From NCBI RefSeq assembly GCF_004761975.1, contig NZ_RQII01000012.1:1-51829 (forward strand): a stretch of DNA of 51,829 bases, given 5' to 3'. Of this stretch, positions 26,822 to 36,277 are shown one piece after another. The position numbers and the translations under genes are program-made. A model generated the notes under the pieces. That model saw only the letters and a program-made list of their open reading frames with translations. It was not told the DNA's origin and made no database searches. Each line of letters opens with the position of its first letter. Position 1 is the first letter of the stretch. The DNA is from Planococcus koreensis. Its GTDB lineage: Bacteria; Bacillota; Bacilli; Bacillales_A; Planococcaceae.

Positions 26822-27802
26822 ATGCGGAAAAAGTACAGGGAGCTGAAACGGAAAGGCAATGTCATTGTTTTTCCGAACACGGTACAAGTGCTGCTGACAG
26901 AAGGCATGAACCTGTTGAAAGACGAAAAATATGTCAGTGCACGCGATAAGCTGTACCAAGTGCTTTCTTACGAGCCTGAACATCCGGGAGCGCTCGGTGC
27001 ATATGCTTATTGTTTATTTGAGCTTGGCGTATACGAGGAAGCGCTTGAAGTATGCAAGGAACTCTTGAAAGTAGGGCCTGTGCATTATCTGGAAACAATG
27101 GAATTATACATAAGCATTTTAATGCAAGTCCGTGAGTTTGCCGAAGCGGAGCGAATGATTGAAGCGCTGATCGAAGAAAAGGTTTTGCCTGAAGAACGGC
27201 TGGAGCAATTCCAGCAATTGCGCGAGCTGAACGAACGTATTGCTTCGAACTCCGCGCCAGCCAAAATCGATCCGACGCTTTATGCGGCAGCGAATTTTGT
27301 GGCGCTGCCGCCTGCAGAACAGGAGCGGCGCATACTCGAACTGCCCACTGGCTCGTTAGAAGTGATGAAAGGCAGTATGGTGGAACTGGTCCAGCATCCG
27401 GAGACGGACTTGCTGGCGAAAACATACATATTATTCAAACTGCATCAAGAAAAAATAGATGCTGAGGTCCGCCTTAGCAAGTTCGGCTTTGAAGGAACGT
27501 ATTCGATCCGGCAATTGCCCGATCCTGCAAATGACAGCAAGCTTGTTGCGGTCAAAGAAGTTCTGCAAGACGCCATGCAGAAAGATCCGACACGGCTGGA
27601 CATGGCGCTCGAGCTGTTCGACCGTCATGTGTTTTTGTTTTATCCGTTCATGTGGGAGGGCTATAGCGCTGAACAAGTGGCATTCGCATACAAGGGATAT
27701 TTGGATGGGCTTTTTTCAGAAGAAGCCGGGGAATCTGTGGATCCTGAGCTCCTGACGCTCATTTTTCACGCCGAACAATGGTTTGAGCTGCGCAACGGGT
27801 AG
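26822..27802 (+). CDS. TPR-repeat protein (YsoA-like)
   Basis: A 326-residue cytoplasmic protein with tetratricopeptide-like helical pairs in its first half (about 22-55, 56-90 and 91-130) and an unrecognised C-terminal half. It lies immediately before tig, as ysoA does in B. subtilis, which supports orthology; function is not known. The ATG has only a GGGGTG ribosome site. It has its own promoter. Confidence 0.75.
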   Translation: MRKKYRELKRKGNVIVFPNTVQVLLTEGMNLLKDEKYVSARDKLYQVLSYEPEHPGALGAYAYCLFELGVYEEALEVCKELLKVGPVHYLETMELYISILMQVREFAEAERMIEALIEEKVLPEERLEQFQQLRELNERIASNSAPAKIDPTLYAAANFVALPPAEQERRILELPTGSLEVMKGSMVELVQHPETDLLAKTYILFKLHQEKIDAEVRLSKFGFEGTYSIRQLPDPANDSKLVAVKEVLQDAMQKDPTRLDMALELFDRHVFLFYPFMWEGYSAEQVAFAYKGYLDGLFSEEAGESVDPELLTLIFHAEQWFELRNG

Positions 27803-27808
27803 AAATAG

Positions 27809-27836
27809 TTGAACATGGCGCTATGTGTGATATAAT
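27809..27836 (+). promoter_or_regulatory. SigA promoter of tig
   Basis: TTGAAC at 27809-27814 and a perfect TATAAT at 27831-27836 at 16-nt spacing; the leader is about 60 nt. Confidence 0.82.
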
Positions 27837-27903
27837 ATGGAAGTTGTCAAAAATCGTATAAACGTAATATGACTTTGTAGAAAATGTTTGGAGGGCTTAT
27901 AAA

Positions 27904-29217
27904 ATGTCAGCAAAATGGGAAAAACAAGAAGGAAACACAGGAATTCTTACAATTGAAGTGCCTGCGGAGCAAGTAAACGCAGGATTGGACAAAGCGTTCA
28001 AGAAAGTCGTAAAAGAAATTAACGTACCAGGCTTCCGTAAAGGGAAAATGCCGCGCCAAATGTTCGAACAGCGTTTTGGTACAGAATCACTTTATCAGGA
28101 TGCTTTGGATTTCATTTTGCCGGACGCTTACGCTAACGCAGTGGAAGAAGCAGGCATCAACCCTGTAGACCGTCCTGAAATCGACATCGAAACAATGGAG
28201 AAAAACAAACCGCTAGTATTCACAGCTAAAGTGACGGTTAAACCGGAAGTTCAGCTTGGCGAATACAAAGGCCTTGAAGTTTCCCAACAGGATGCTGAAG
28301 TGACTGACGAAGAGATCGAAAACCAATTGAAAGAAAACCAAGAGCGTTTCGCTGAACTTGCTGTCAAAGAAGATGAAGCAATCGTTGAAGGCGATACTGC
28401 TGTTATCAACTTTGAAGGATTTGTTGATGGAGAAGCATTCGAAGGCGGCCAAGGAGAAGATTATTCTCTTGAAATCGGTTCGAACTCATTCATCCCAGGT
28501 TTTGAATCACAGTTGATCGGTGCTAAAACAGGCGAAGAAAAAGATGTTGAAGTTACTTTCCCTGAAGAATACCATGCTGCTGAACTTGCAGGAAAAGCTG
28601 CAACTTTCAAAGTGAAGATCAACGAAGTGAAATCGAAAGAACTTCCAGAACTTAACGACGAGTTCGCAAAAGAAATCGATCCTGAAGTAGAAGGGTTGGA
28701 TGCATTGCGCGCGAAAATGAAAGAAACTTTAGCGGCTGAGAAAAAAGCCAATGCTGATGCACAGTTGCGCGATGAGTTAGTGCAAAAAGCTGCTGAAAAC
28801 GCGACAATCGACATCCCTGAAGCAATGGTCGTTTCTGAAACTGACCGCATGATGAGCGATTTCGAACAGCGCTTGACACAGCAAGGCATGAACCTTGAAC
28901 TTTACTTCCAGTTCTCTGGACAGGACGAGGCTGCACTTCGCGAACAAATGAAAACCGACGCAGAAACACGCGTACGCGTATCATTGGTTCTAGAAGCGAT
29001 TGCTGCTGCAGAAAACATGGAAGTGTCTTCTGACGACATCAATGCTGAACTTGAGAAGATGTCTTCCCAGTTCAACATGGATACTGAACAAATCAAAACT
29101 GCACTTGGCGGCACTGAGATGCTTGAAAACGACATCCGCATGCAGAACACTGTTGAATTCCTAGTGGAAAACGCTAAAATTACAACTGATGTTGCAGACG
29201 CTCCAAGCGCTGAATAA
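27904..29217 (+). CDS. tig: Trigger factor
   Basis: A ribosome-bound chaperone with peptidyl-prolyl isomerase activity. The 437-residue length is typical. The N-terminal ribosome-binding loop has [11 protein letters not shown] (residues about 40-50), the FKBP domain lies at about 160-245 ([23 protein letters not shown]), and the C-terminal helical chaperone arms follow. TGGAGG precedes the ATG. It is followed by a terminator and then by clpX, as in B. subtilis. Confidence 0.97.
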   Translation: MSAKWEKQEGNTGILTIEVPAEQVNAGLDKAFKKVVKEINVPGFRKGKMPRQMFEQRFGTESLYQDALDFILPDAYANAVEEAGINPVDRPEIDIETMEKNKPLVFTAKVTVKPEVQLGEYKGLEVSQQDAEVTDEEIENQLKENQERFAELAVKEDEAIVEGDTAVINFEGFVDGEAFEGGQGEDYSLEIGSNSFIPGFESQLIGAKTGEEKDVEVTFPEEYHAAELAGKAATFKVKINEVKSKELPELNDEFAKEIDPEVEGLDALRAKMKETLAAEKKANADAQLRDELVQKAAENATIDIPEAMVVSETDRMMSDFEQRLTQQGMNLELYFQFSGQDEAALREQMKTDAETRVRVSLVLEAIAAAENMEVSSDDINAELEKMSSQFNMDTEQIKTALGGTEMLENDIRMQNTVEFLVENAKITTDVADAPSAE

Positions 29218-29237
29218 TTATCACATAAGCAAGGCTT

Positions 29238-29268
29238 AAAACAAGGCGCGGCAATCGCGCCTTGTTTT
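29238..29268 (+). terminator. Terminator of tig
   Basis: A perfect 13-bp stem (29238-29250 with 29256-29268) with flanking A and T runs. Confidence 0.92.
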
Positions 29269-29320
29269 ACTCTACATAGAACAACGCAAGTAAGCACCGC
29301 GTTACATAAGAGCGTACTTT

Positions 29321-29349
29321 TTGTAGTAATTCTAATTAGTTGCTACAAT
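29321..29349 (+). promoter_or_regulatory. SigA promoter of clpX
   Basis: TTGTAG at 29321-29326 and TACAAT at 29344-29349 with 17-nt spacing, 44 nt before the start codon. No CtsR or CIRCE site is seen. Confidence 0.75.
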
Positions 29350-29393
29350 GAGCATAATCTTGTAAGATAATGGCTTGAATAGGGGTGGATACA

Positions 29394-30665
29394 TTGTTCA
29401 AATTCAATGACGAAAAAGATCATTTAAAATGTTCTTTCTGCGGAAAACCGCAAGAACAGGTACGTAAACTGGTCGCAGGACCAGGTGTATATATTTGCGA
29501 CGAATGTATCGAGCTTTGTACGGAAATCGTAGAAGAAGAGCTAGGTACTGAAGAAGCAGTCGAGTTCAAAGAGGTCCCGAAACCAAGAGAGATCATGGAC
29601 ATTCTCGGCGGCTACGTAATCGGACAGGACAAAGCGAAAAAATCGCTTGCTGTTGCTGTTTACAACCATTACAAACGCGTCAATTCCCAGAGCAAAATCG
29701 ATGATGTGGAATTGTCTAAATCGAATATCGTTTTGATCGGACCAACTGGCAGCGGGAAAACCTTGCTGGCACAAACTTTGGCCCGCATCTTGAACGTGCC
29801 TTTCGCCATTGCAGATGCGACTTCATTGACTGAAGCCGGTTATGTAGGCGAAGACGTTGAAAACATTTTGCTGAAATTGATCCAAGCAGCGGACTACGAT
29901 GTGGAACGCGCTGAAAAAGGCATCATCTACATCGATGAAATCGATAAAGTGGCCCGCAAATCCGAGAACCCATCGATTACACGCGATGTTTCAGGTGAAG
30001 GCGTTCAGCAAGCTTTGCTGAAAATCCTAGAAGGAACAACTGCAAGCGTGCCGCCGCAGGGAGGCCGCAAGCATCCTCACCAGGAATTCATCCAGATCGA
30101 TACGACGAACGTATTGTTCATCGTTGGCGGAGCATTCGATGGCGTCGAACAAATCATCAAACGCCGCCTTGGCAGCAAAGTCATCGGTTTCGGTGCAGAT
30201 CCGAACAAAGAAGAATTGGATGATAAATCATTGCTTAGCCAATTGATTCCGGAAGATTTGCTGAAATTCGGCCTTATCCCTGAGTTCATCGGGCGTTTGC
30301 CGGTATTGGCGAGCCTTGAGCAATTGGACGAAGGCGCATTGGTTCAGATTTTGACTGAACCGAAAAATGCATTGATCAAGCAATATCAGAAAATGATGGA
30401 ACTGGATGGCGTGGAATTGACATTCGAACCGGACGCTTTGGTGGAAATTGCGAAATTGGCAATTGAACGCAAAACCGGTGCACGCGGACTCCGCTCAATC
30501 ATCGAAAATACAATGCTTGATGTGATGTTCGACTTGCCTTCACGCGAAGACATCGTGGAATGTGTCATTACAAAAGAAACGATCACTGAAAAAGCACAGC
30601 CAAAACTCATTTTAGAAGATGGCTCTGAATTTAAAGAAGGCAATAACGAAAAAACATCCGCATAA
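29394..30665 (+). CDS. clpX: ATP-dependent Clp protease ATP-binding subunit ClpX
   Basis: An AAA+ unfoldase that feeds substrates to ClpP. The 423-residue protein has the N-terminal zinc finger (C13, C16, C35, C38), Walker A GPTGSGKT (about 116-123), Walker [10 protein letters not shown] and the sensor regions. Start is the TTG at 29394 (giving MFKFN), 5 nt after AGGGGTGG; the GTG at 29385 lies within that site. Lon-type proteases follow in the Bacillales; here lonA is next and lonB is absent. Confidence 0.96.
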   Translation: MFKFNDEKDHLKCSFCGKPQEQVRKLVAGPGVYICDECIELCTEIVEEELGTEEAVEFKEVPKPREIMDILGGYVIGQDKAKKSLAVAVYNHYKRVNSQSKIDDVELSKSNIVLIGPTGSGKTLLAQTLARILNVPFAIADATSLTEAGYVGEDVENILLKLIQAADYDVERAEKGIIYIDEIDKVARKSENPSITRDVSGEGVQQALLKILEGTTASVPPQGGRKHPHQEFIQIDTTNVLFIVGGAFDGVEQIIKRRLGSKVIGFGADPNKEELDDKSLLSQLIPEDLLKFGLIPEFIGRLPVLASLEQLDEGALVQILTEPKNALIKQYQKMMELDGVELTFEPDALVEIAKLAIERKTGARGLRSIIENTMLDVMFDLPSREDIVECVITKETITEKAQPKLILEDGSEFKEGNNEKTSA

Positions 30666-30680
30666 TCCGGCATGACAGCT

Positions 30681-30872
30681 GGATATAAGTGAAACTTCAA
30701 TCAGTGGGGAGTTTAACCCCCTGTTAGTTGGTGGACCAATCGGACTTTAGCGGCCAATTGATCTTCCGCGCAAGCTGGATCACTTGCCCGTAAAAGTTGG
30801 GTGGCAAAGGATGATACGGGCTGACTCTGATCGTGCGTTTTCGCGCGTTCGGGGGAAGGCCCGTTTTTTAAT
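30681..30872 (+). ncRNA. Candidate structured RNA or dispersed repeat at the clpX-lonA junction
   Basis: The 319-nt gap holds a run of nested inverted repeats. A hairpin lies at 30702-30723 (CAG/GGGG with CCCC/CTG); TTGG-CCAA and GCGG-CCGC follow at about 30729-30769; TTGCC-GGCAA follows at 30784-30806. The last part, ACGGGC 30816-30821 with GCCCGT 30859-30864 enclosing GTGCG-CGCGC, is followed by six T residues and looks like a terminator. The segment seems familiar to me as a sequence repeated in Bacillales genomes, but I cannot confirm it. It may be a clpX 3'-end element, a leader that controls lonA, or a repeat. Confidence 0.45.
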
Positions 30873-30984
30873 GGCCGGTTTGCAATGGAGGAAATGTTCC
30901 TCACTTTTTTAATTGAAATACAAGTTAAAATCAAGCTAGCGGTGTCAACCAGTTTTAAAATTCAACCCGGAGGTGGGTATTCCA

Positions 30985-33312
30985 ATGGCTAAGAGAAAAA
31001 CAAGCAAGAGCGTGCCTTTATTGCCGCTGCGGGGACTATTGGTCTTTCCGACAATGGTGCTGCATATTGATGTCGGCCGTGAACGGTCAGTGGCGGCGCT
31101 CGAACAGGCAATGCTGGAAGACAGCATCGTTTTCCTTGTGACGCAGACAGAAGTGGGCAACGAACAGCCCGGAAAAGATGATTTGTATAAGGTAGGAACC
31201 TTGGCGAAAGTCAAGCAGATGCTGAAACTGCCGAACGGCACAATCCGTGTGCTGGTCGAAGGGCTCGAGCGCGGAAAGTGGAAAAATTACAATGAAGGCG
31301 ATGCGTATACTGCTGTTGATGTGTCTTCTTATCCGGATGAAGAAGAAAAAACAGCGGAACAAGACGCATTGATGCGTTTATTGCTCGAGCATTTCGAGAA
31401 ATACGTCAAAGCTTCGAAAAAAGTGACAACAGAAACGTATAATACTGTTGCCGATATCGAAGAACCAGGCCGTTTGGCAGATATGGTTGCTTCCCATTTG
31501 CCGTTCAAGCTGTCTGAAAAGCAGGAAGTGCTGGAGCTGTTCGATGTGGAAAAACGCCTCGAAACGCTGATTCGCCGCCTCCACAATGAACAGGAAGTCA
31601 TTGATTTGGAAAAACGCATCAGCCAGCGCGTCAAGAAATCGATGGAGCAGACGCAGAAAGAATTCTATTTGCGTGAGCAGATGAAAGCAATTCAGTCTGA
31701 GCTTGGTGACAAAGACGGCAAGTCGGGCGAAATCGTCGACTTGAAAAAGCGCATCGAAGAAGCCGGCATGCCGGAAGGAACATTGAAAGTTGCGCTTAAA
31801 GAGCTGGACCGCTACGAAAAATTGCCTTCCGCTGCAGCGGAAAGCGGCATCATCCGCAATTACATTGAATGGCTTGTGACGATTCCATGGTCGGAATCTA
31901 CTGAAGACCGGCTCGACATCAAACACGCGGAAGACGTTCTCGACCGCGACCATGATGGTTTGGAGACCGTAAAAGAACGCGTCCTTGAATATTTGGCTGT
32001 GCGCCAGATGACGCATTCGCTTCGTGGACCGATTCTTTGCCTCGTCGGGCCTCCTGGCGTCGGGAAAACTTCGCTCGCCAAATCGATTGCAGAATCGCTG
32101 GACCGCAAATTCGTCCGCATCTCGCTTGGCGGCGTGCGCGACGAATCGGAAATCCGCGGCCATCGCCGTACGTACGTGGGAGCGATGCCAGGACGCATCA
32201 TCCAAGGGATGAAAAAGGCAGGAACCGTTAATCCGGTATTCCTGTTGGATGAAATCGATAAGATGTCATCCGATTTCCGTGGCGATCCGTCTTCGGCAAT
32301 GCTTGAAGTATTGGACCCGGAACAGAACAATTCGTTCAGCGACCATTATATAGAAGAAACCTACGATTTATCGAATGTCCTTTTCATTGCGACTGCAAAT
32401 GACCTGAGCTCGATCCCAGGGCCTTTGCGCGACCGGATGGAAGTCATTTCAATCGCAGGCTATACGGAAGCTGAAAAAGGGATGATCGCTAAAAACCACT
32501 TGGCTCCGAAGCAATTGAAAGAGCACGGGTTGACGGATGAGCAGCTGCATTTTACAGACGAAGGACTCCTGAACATCGTGCGCTATTACACGCGTGAAGC
32601 GGGTGTCCGCGGCTTGGAACGCCAAATTGCCTCCATCTGCCGCAAAGTGACGAAAGAAATCGTTTCAGGCGAGAAAGCGAAAGTCGAAGTGGATGCGCCG
32701 AAAGTCGAGAAATACCTCGGCAAGCGCAAATTCCGCTACGGCATGGCTGAAACGGAAAACCAAGTCGGCGTCGCTACCGGACTTGCCTACACGGCAGTCG
32801 GTGGTGATACGCTGCAGATCGAGGTTTCATTATCACCCGGCAAAGGAAAGCTTCAGCTGACCGGTAAACTGGGCGACGTGATGAAGGAATCCGCTCAGAC
32901 AGCGTTGTCATTTGTGCGCTCGAAAGCTGAAGAGCTCGGCATCGATCCGATGTTCTATGAAACGCAGGATATCCACATCCACGTTCCGGAAGGCGCCGTG
33001 CCAAAAGACGGCCCATCCGCAGGCATCACCATTGCAACCGCGCTGGTGTCCGCTTTGACCAAACGGCCGATCCGCCGTGAAGTCGGCATGACGGGCGAAA
33101 TCACGCTGCGCGGACGGGTTCTGCCGATTGGCGGAGTGAAAGAGAAAACATTGAGTGCGCACCGCGCCGGATTGAAAACGATCATCTTGCCGTTGGACAA
33201 CGAGCGGGACATCGAGGACATTCCGGAAAGCGTCCGCCAGGAATTGACGTTCAAACTCGTTTCCCAGGCTGACGAAGCACTTGAAATCGCATTAGAAGGA
33301 GTAAGTGAATGA
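30985..33312 (+). CDS. lonA: ATP-dependent protease La
   Basis: A serine-lysine AAA+ protease for damaged and regulatory proteins. The 775-residue protein has the N-terminal LON substrate-binding domain (about 1-200), Walker [10 protein letters not shown] (about 354-362), and the protease domain with S678 in PKDGPSAG and K721 in GGVKEK. ATG 30985 is 8 nt after GGAGGTG; the GTG at 30973 falls inside that site. It overlaps engB by 4 nt. In B. subtilis lonB precedes it, but here it does not. Confidence 0.96.
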   Translation: MAKRKTSKSVPLLPLRGLLVFPTMVLHIDVGRERSVAALEQAMLEDSIVFLVTQTEVGNEQPGKDDLYKVGTLAKVKQMLKLPNGTIRVLVEGLERGKWKNYNEGDAYTAVDVSSYPDEEEKTAEQDALMRLLLEHFEKYVKASKKVTTETYNTVADIEEPGRLADMVASHLPFKLSEKQEVLELFDVEKRLETLIRRLHNEQEVIDLEKRISQRVKKSMEQTQKEFYLREQMKAIQSELGDKDGKSGEIVDLKKRIEEAGMPEGTLKVALKELDRYEKLPSAAAESGIIRNYIEWLVTIPWSESTEDRLDIKHAEDVLDRDHDGLETVKERVLEYLAVRQMTHSLRGPILCLVGPPGVGKTSLAKSIAESLDRKFVRISLGGVRDESEIRGHRRTYVGAMPGRIIQGMKKAGTVNPVFLLDEIDKMSSDFRGDPSSAMLEVLDPEQNNSFSDHYIEETYDLSNVLFIATANDLSSIPGPLRDRMEVISIAGYTEAEKGMIAKNHLAPKQLKEHGLTDEQLHFTDEGLLNIVRYYTREAGVRGLERQIASICRKVTKEIVSGEKAKVEVDAPKVEKYLGKRKFRYGMAETENQVGVATGLAYTAVGGDTLQIEVSLSPGKGKLQLTGKLGDVMKESAQTALSFVRSKAEELGIDPMFYETQDIHIHVPEGAVPKDGPSAGITIATALVSALTKRPIRREVGMTGEITLRGRVLPIGGVKEKTLSAHRAGLKTIILPLDNERDIEDIPESVRQELTFKLVSQADEALEIALEGVSE

Positions 33313-33890
33313 TTGTCCATAACGTAGAACTTGTAATCAGCGCCGTCCGCCCGGACCAATATCCGGAAGACGGCTTGCCGGAATTCGCCTTAGCCGGCCG
33401 CTCGAATGTCGGTAAATCGTCTTTCATCAATAAAATGATCGGGCGCAAAAGCATGGCCCGCATTTCTTCAAAACCCGGGAAAACGCAGACGCTGAATTTT
33501 TATAAAATAGAAGAACAGCTTTTCTATGTCGACGTACCGGGCTATGGCTACGCAAAAGTGTCGAAGACGGAACGTGAAGCATGGGGCAAGATGATTGAGC
33601 GCTATATCACAGACCGTGAACAGCTGAAAGCGGTCATTCAGATCGTCGACTTGCGCCACGCGCCGAGCCGCGACGATGTTGCGATGTATGACTTCATGAA
33701 GCATTACGGCATTCCGTGCATCATCATTGCCACCAAAGCCGATAAGATCCCGAAAGGCAAATGGGACAAGCACAAGAAAATCGTCCGCGAAACACTCGAG
33801 ATGGACAAGCGCGATCCATTGATCGTCTTCTCCTCTGAAACCGGGCTTGGCAAAGACGCCGCTTGGCAAGAAATCGAAAAAAGAATGTAA
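33309..33890 (+). CDS. engB: GTP-binding protein EngB (YsxC)
   Basis: An essential GTPase for 50S ribosome assembly. The 193-residue protein shows G1 [10 protein letters not shown] (about 30-39), G3 DVPGYG and G4 TKADK. The ATG overlaps the lonA stop (ATGA), giving translational coupling. Order lonA-ysxC is as in B. subtilis. Confidence 0.95.
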   Translation: MIVHNVELVISAVRPDQYPEDGLPEFALAGRSNVGKSSFINKMIGRKSMARISSKPGKTQTLNFYKIEEQLFYVDVPGYGYAKVSKTEREAWGKMIERYITDREQLKAVIQIVDLRHAPSRDDVAMYDFMKHYGIPCIIIATKADKIPKGKWDKHKKIVRETLEMDKRDPLIVFSSETGLGKDAAWQEIEKRM

Positions 33891-33895
33891 GAAAT

Positions 33896-33926
33896 GGAAA
33901 AGCGCAGCTAAGGCTGTGCTTTTTTT
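33896..33926 (+). terminator. Terminator of lonA-engB, overlapping the next promoter
   Basis: The stem AAGCGCAGC with GCTGTGCTT is followed by a seven-T run at 33920-33926. The T-run leads directly into TGATATAAT. Confidence 0.85.
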
Positions 33927-33934
33927 GATATAAT
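33926..33934 (+). promoter_or_regulatory. Extended -10 promoter of the HIT gene
   Basis: TG-A-TATAAT at 33926-33934 is an extended -10 element; no -35 box is visible because that place is occupied by the terminator stem. Confidence 0.65.
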
Positions 33935-33960
33935 GGAAAGAAAATCCAAGGAGTTTGATT

Positions 33961-34371
33961 ATGGCTGAGATGAAGCATTGTCCATTCTGCAACCCGCATG
34001 AAGATGAACACCAGAAAATCGTGCTCGAAAACGCCAGCTGTTATTTTCTGCAGCATAACTTCGAGCAAGATGTCCTCGAAGGCAGCGGCGTCATCGTACC
34101 GAAAGCACACCGCGTCGATACATTCGAGCTGACGCCGGAAGAATGGCGGGATACATACGACTTGCTGCACGAAGCGAAAACATTCCTTGACGCCAAATAC
34201 ACACCGGATGGCTATACGCTCGGCTGGAACGTTGGCGCGGCTTCCAACCAGTCGATCCTCCACAGCCATTTCCACATCCTGCCGCGCTATAACGACGAGC
34301 CGCACGCCGGCAAAGGATTGCGCCACTGGCTCAAGCAGCCGGACAATAAACGACCTAAAACGCGCAGCTGA
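33961..34371 (+). CDS. HIT family protein
   Basis: A nucleotide hydrolase/transferase of the histidine-triad superfamily. The 136-residue protein starts with CPFC (a possible zinc site) and carries the triad in ILHSHFHILPRY (about residues 104-115). The substrate is not known; Hint, Fhit and GalT-like branches are possible, with the length and motif favouring a Hit-like hydrolase. ATG 33961 is 7 nt after AAGGAG; the TTG at 33955 is too near that site. B. subtilis has no such gene between ysxC and hemA. Confidence 0.83.
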   Translation: MAEMKHCPFCNPHEDEHQKIVLENASCYFLQHNFEQDVLEGSGVIVPKAHRVDTFELTPEEWRDTYDLLHEAKTFLDAKYTPDGYTLGWNVGAASNQSILHSHFHILPRYNDEPHAGKGLRHWLKQPDNKRPKTRS

Positions 34372-34388
34372 GCTGGCGCGTTTTTTTG
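34359..34388 (+). terminator. Terminator of the HIT gene
   Basis: ACGCGC-AGC and GCT-GCGCGT pair with one bulge and run into seven T residues; the stem overlaps the end of the gene. Confidence 0.85.
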
Positions 34389-34401
34389 TGGGGAAAAGAG
34401 G

Positions 34402-34600
34402 TTTCTGCAAGTGAATTGGAGTTTGCCGCAAGTGAATATCTCCTTGCTGCAAGTAAAACTAGAATGCTGCAAGTAAATCAGGATTCTGCAAACAAATCGG
34501 CGGAATCTGCAAACAAATCGCATATTCTGCAAACAAACTAACGGATTCTGCAAACAAATCATTTATTCTACAAACAAACCGCATTTTCCATAAACAACCT
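34402..34600. repeat. Array of ten degenerate 20-21 bp direct repeats
   Basis: Ten units share a core of CTGCAA followed by AnAAA(T/C). The core begins at 34405, 34426, 34447, 34467, 34486, 34507, 34527, 34548, 34568 and 34588, steps of 19-21 bp (mean 20.3, close to two turns of B-DNA). The first four units read GCAAGTnAA; the next five read CAAACAAA (the ninth has CTACAA in the core), and the tenth is decayed. Units abut with no spacers. The array lies between the HIT terminator and the hemA promoter region and has no coding logic. Confidence 0.85.
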
Positions 34601-34704
34601 CCTGGCCCGTTCATGATTTGCCACAAGCCAAACCCGAAGTTCTCGCACTATTTCGACTAAGAGCGTTATGCTTGTTGAGGCACCAGGGCTTTGTTAAACT
34701 TACT

Positions 34705-34719
34705 TTATAATGAATATAA
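34705..34719. promoter_or_regulatory. Per box (PerR operator) upstream of hemA
   Basis: TTATAATGAATATAA matches the Per box consensus TTATAATNATTATAA at 14 of 15 positions. PerR represses hemAXCDBL in B. subtilis, so the position fits. Other Fur-family regulators have related sites. Confidence 0.7.
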
Positions 34720-34743
34720 ATAAACATCAGTTTTCATGTCTTG

Positions 34744-34757
34744 TTCACATTTGTGAA
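34744..34757. promoter_or_regulatory. Perfect palindrome in the hemA promoter region
   Basis: TTCACA-TT-TGTGAA lies about 20 bp upstream of the extended -10 box. The TTTGTGAA half resembles the ResD-type site TTTGTGAAT; a redox regulator is possible, but the assignment is weak. Confidence 0.4.
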
Positions 34758-34777
34758 AGATTATAAAACTTTAGTAG

Positions 34778-34786
34778 TGGTATACT
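34778..34786 (+). promoter_or_regulatory. Extended -10 promoter of hemA
   Basis: TG-G-TATACT at 34778-34786 lies about 42 nt before the hemA ATG; the -35 position is weak, which is usual for extended -10 promoters. Confidence 0.6.
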
Positions 34787-34828
34787 TAATTTATAGGAAA
34801 TATTGAACGTGAAAGGTGTTTTGAACCC

Positions 34829-36193
34829 ATGCATACTTTAGTGGTCGGGGTGAACTATCGTACTGCACCTTTGGAAATCCGTGAAAAGCTCTCGTTTATC
34901 GAGGGGGATCTTCCACAAGCGATGCAGGCGTTAAAAAACCAGAAAAGCATATTGGAAAACGTCATCGTTTCTACGTGCAACCGGACGGAGATTTACGCGG
35001 TGGTGGACCAGCTTCACACAGGGCGCTATTATGTGAAGCAATTTCTTGCGGACTATTTCGGATTGTCGCAAGAAGAGTTCTCACAGTATTTATTCGTCCA
35101 TGAAAAAGACGAAGCGGTAGACCATTTGTTCCGCGTAACAGCCGGCATCGATTCGATGGTCCTTGGGGAGACGCAGATTCTCGGACAAGTGAGATCAAGC
35201 TTCCTCGCAGGGCAGGAATTCGGCACGACCGGAACGGTTTTCAATCAATTGTTCAAACAAGCGGTGACGCTAGCGAAACGGGCGCATTCGGAAACAGCGA
35301 TCGGCGAGAATGCCGTATCGGTTTCTTATGCGGCTGTGGAACTTGGCAAGAAGATTTTCGGCACGCTTAAAAACAAGCATGTCGTCATCTTGGGCGCGGG
35401 TAAAATGGGCGAGCTGGCGATCAAGAATCTGCAAGGCAGCGGCGCTGATAAAGTGACGGTCATCAACCGCACACTTGAAAAAGCGGAAACACTTGCGGAA
35501 AAATTCAACGGCAACGCGAAGCCGATGACGCAATTGCAATGCGCATTGCTTGAAGCGGACATCTTGATTTCTTCAACGGGTGCGACTGATTACGTCATCG
35601 ATTTCCAATTGATGGAGTTTGTCGATAAATTGCGCAAAGGCAAACCGTTGTTCATGGTGGATATTGCGGTTCCGCGCGATATCGATCCACGAATCGCCGA
35701 TTTGCCGAATGTGTTTTTATACGATATCGATGATATGCAAGGCATTGTGGAAGCGAATCTGGCAGAACGCGAACGCGCAGCACGCCAAATCGTCACGATG
35801 GTTGAAACGGAAACGTCTCAGTTCAACGATTGGCTGACGACGCTCGGCGTGGTTCCAGTCATTTCGGCTTTGCGCCAAAAAGCGTTGACGATCCAAGCGG
35901 AGACAATGTCCAGCATTGAAAACAAAATGCCTGATTTGACCGACCGTGAAAAGAAAATATTGAACAAACACACGAAATCGATCATCAATCAATTGCTGAA
36001 AGAGCCGATCCTTCAAGCGAAGGAAATGGCCGGTGCGCCTAAATCGCGTGAGCAGCTGGAATTGTTCCAGCAGATCTTCGGCATTGAAGATGAAGTGGAG
36101 ATTGAAATAGAGAAACAGACAAACGCTGCAAGAACCAAAGCTGATAAAGCACAAGAACAGCAGAAACAAGAAACTCCCGGATATTCATTTTAA
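34829..36193 (+). CDS. hemA: Glutamyl-tRNA reductase
   Basis: It reduces glutamyl-tRNA to glutamate-1-semialdehyde, the first committed step of C5 heme synthesis. The 454-residue protein starts [20 protein letters not shown] and has the catalytic C50 in STCNRTEIY, an NADPH-binding domain ([13 protein letters not shown], about 190-202) and a C-terminal dimerisation helix. Length matches the family. Expression is likely under PerR (site at 34705-34719). It heads hemAXCDBL. Confidence 0.96.
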   Translation: MHTLVVGVNYRTAPLEIREKLSFIEGDLPQAMQALKNQKSILENVIVSTCNRTEIYAVVDQLHTGRYYVKQFLADYFGLSQEEFSQYLFVHEKDEAVDHLFRVTAGIDSMVLGETQILGQVRSSFLAGQEFGTTGTVFNQLFKQAVTLAKRAHSETAIGENAVSVSYAAVELGKKIFGTLKNKHVVILGAGKMGELAIKNLQGSGADKVTVINRTLEKAETLAEKFNGNAKPMTQLQCALLEADILISSTGATDYVIDFQLMEFVDKLRKGKPLFMVDIAVPRDIDPRIADLPNVFLYDIDDMQGIVEANLAERERAARQIVTMVETETSQFNDWLTTLGVVPVISALRQKALTIQAETMSSIENKMPDLTDREKKILNKHTKSIINQLLKEPILQAKEMAGAPKSREQLELFQQIFGIEDEVEIEIEKQTNAARTKADKAQEQQKQETPGYSF

Positions 36194-36205
36194 GCTTTCT
36201 TAAAG

Positions 36206-36250
36206 AGGCGTTCACGGATCTATATGTTAAAATGTAGATGCGGAACGCCT
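36206..36250 (+). promoter_or_regulatory. Stem-loop at the hemA-hemX junction
   Basis: AGGCGTTC at 36206-36213 pairs perfectly with GAACGCCT at 36243-36250. Between them ATCTATAT pairs with ATGTAGAT (with G-U pairs), so the element forms one long hairpin 28 nt before hemX. The tail TTTAATTA is a poor T-run. It may attenuate or process the operon mRNA. Confidence 0.5.
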
Positions 36251-36277
36251 TTAATTATGGAAACGAAGGGGAATAGG

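Noticed and set aside
30713-30934. 73-residue ORF on the minus strand between clpX and lonA
   Set aside because: It runs through the inverted repeats of the structured element, has no clear ribosome site and no recognisable domain.
29321-30984. CtsR or CIRCE heat-shock operators at clpX and lonA
   Set aside because: No CtsR heptanucleotide repeat or CIRCE inverted repeat was found upstream of either gene.
34287-34562. 91-residue minus-strand ORF with repeated FVCR-type motifs
   Set aside because: The repetition comes from the 21-nt DNA repeats being a multiple of three; the frame is not kept where units are 19 or 20 nt, and it overlaps the HIT gene.
34402-34600. Tandem array read as a CRISPR
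   Set aside because: Units abut, there are no unique spacers of 30-40 nt, the units vary, and there are no cas genes nearby.
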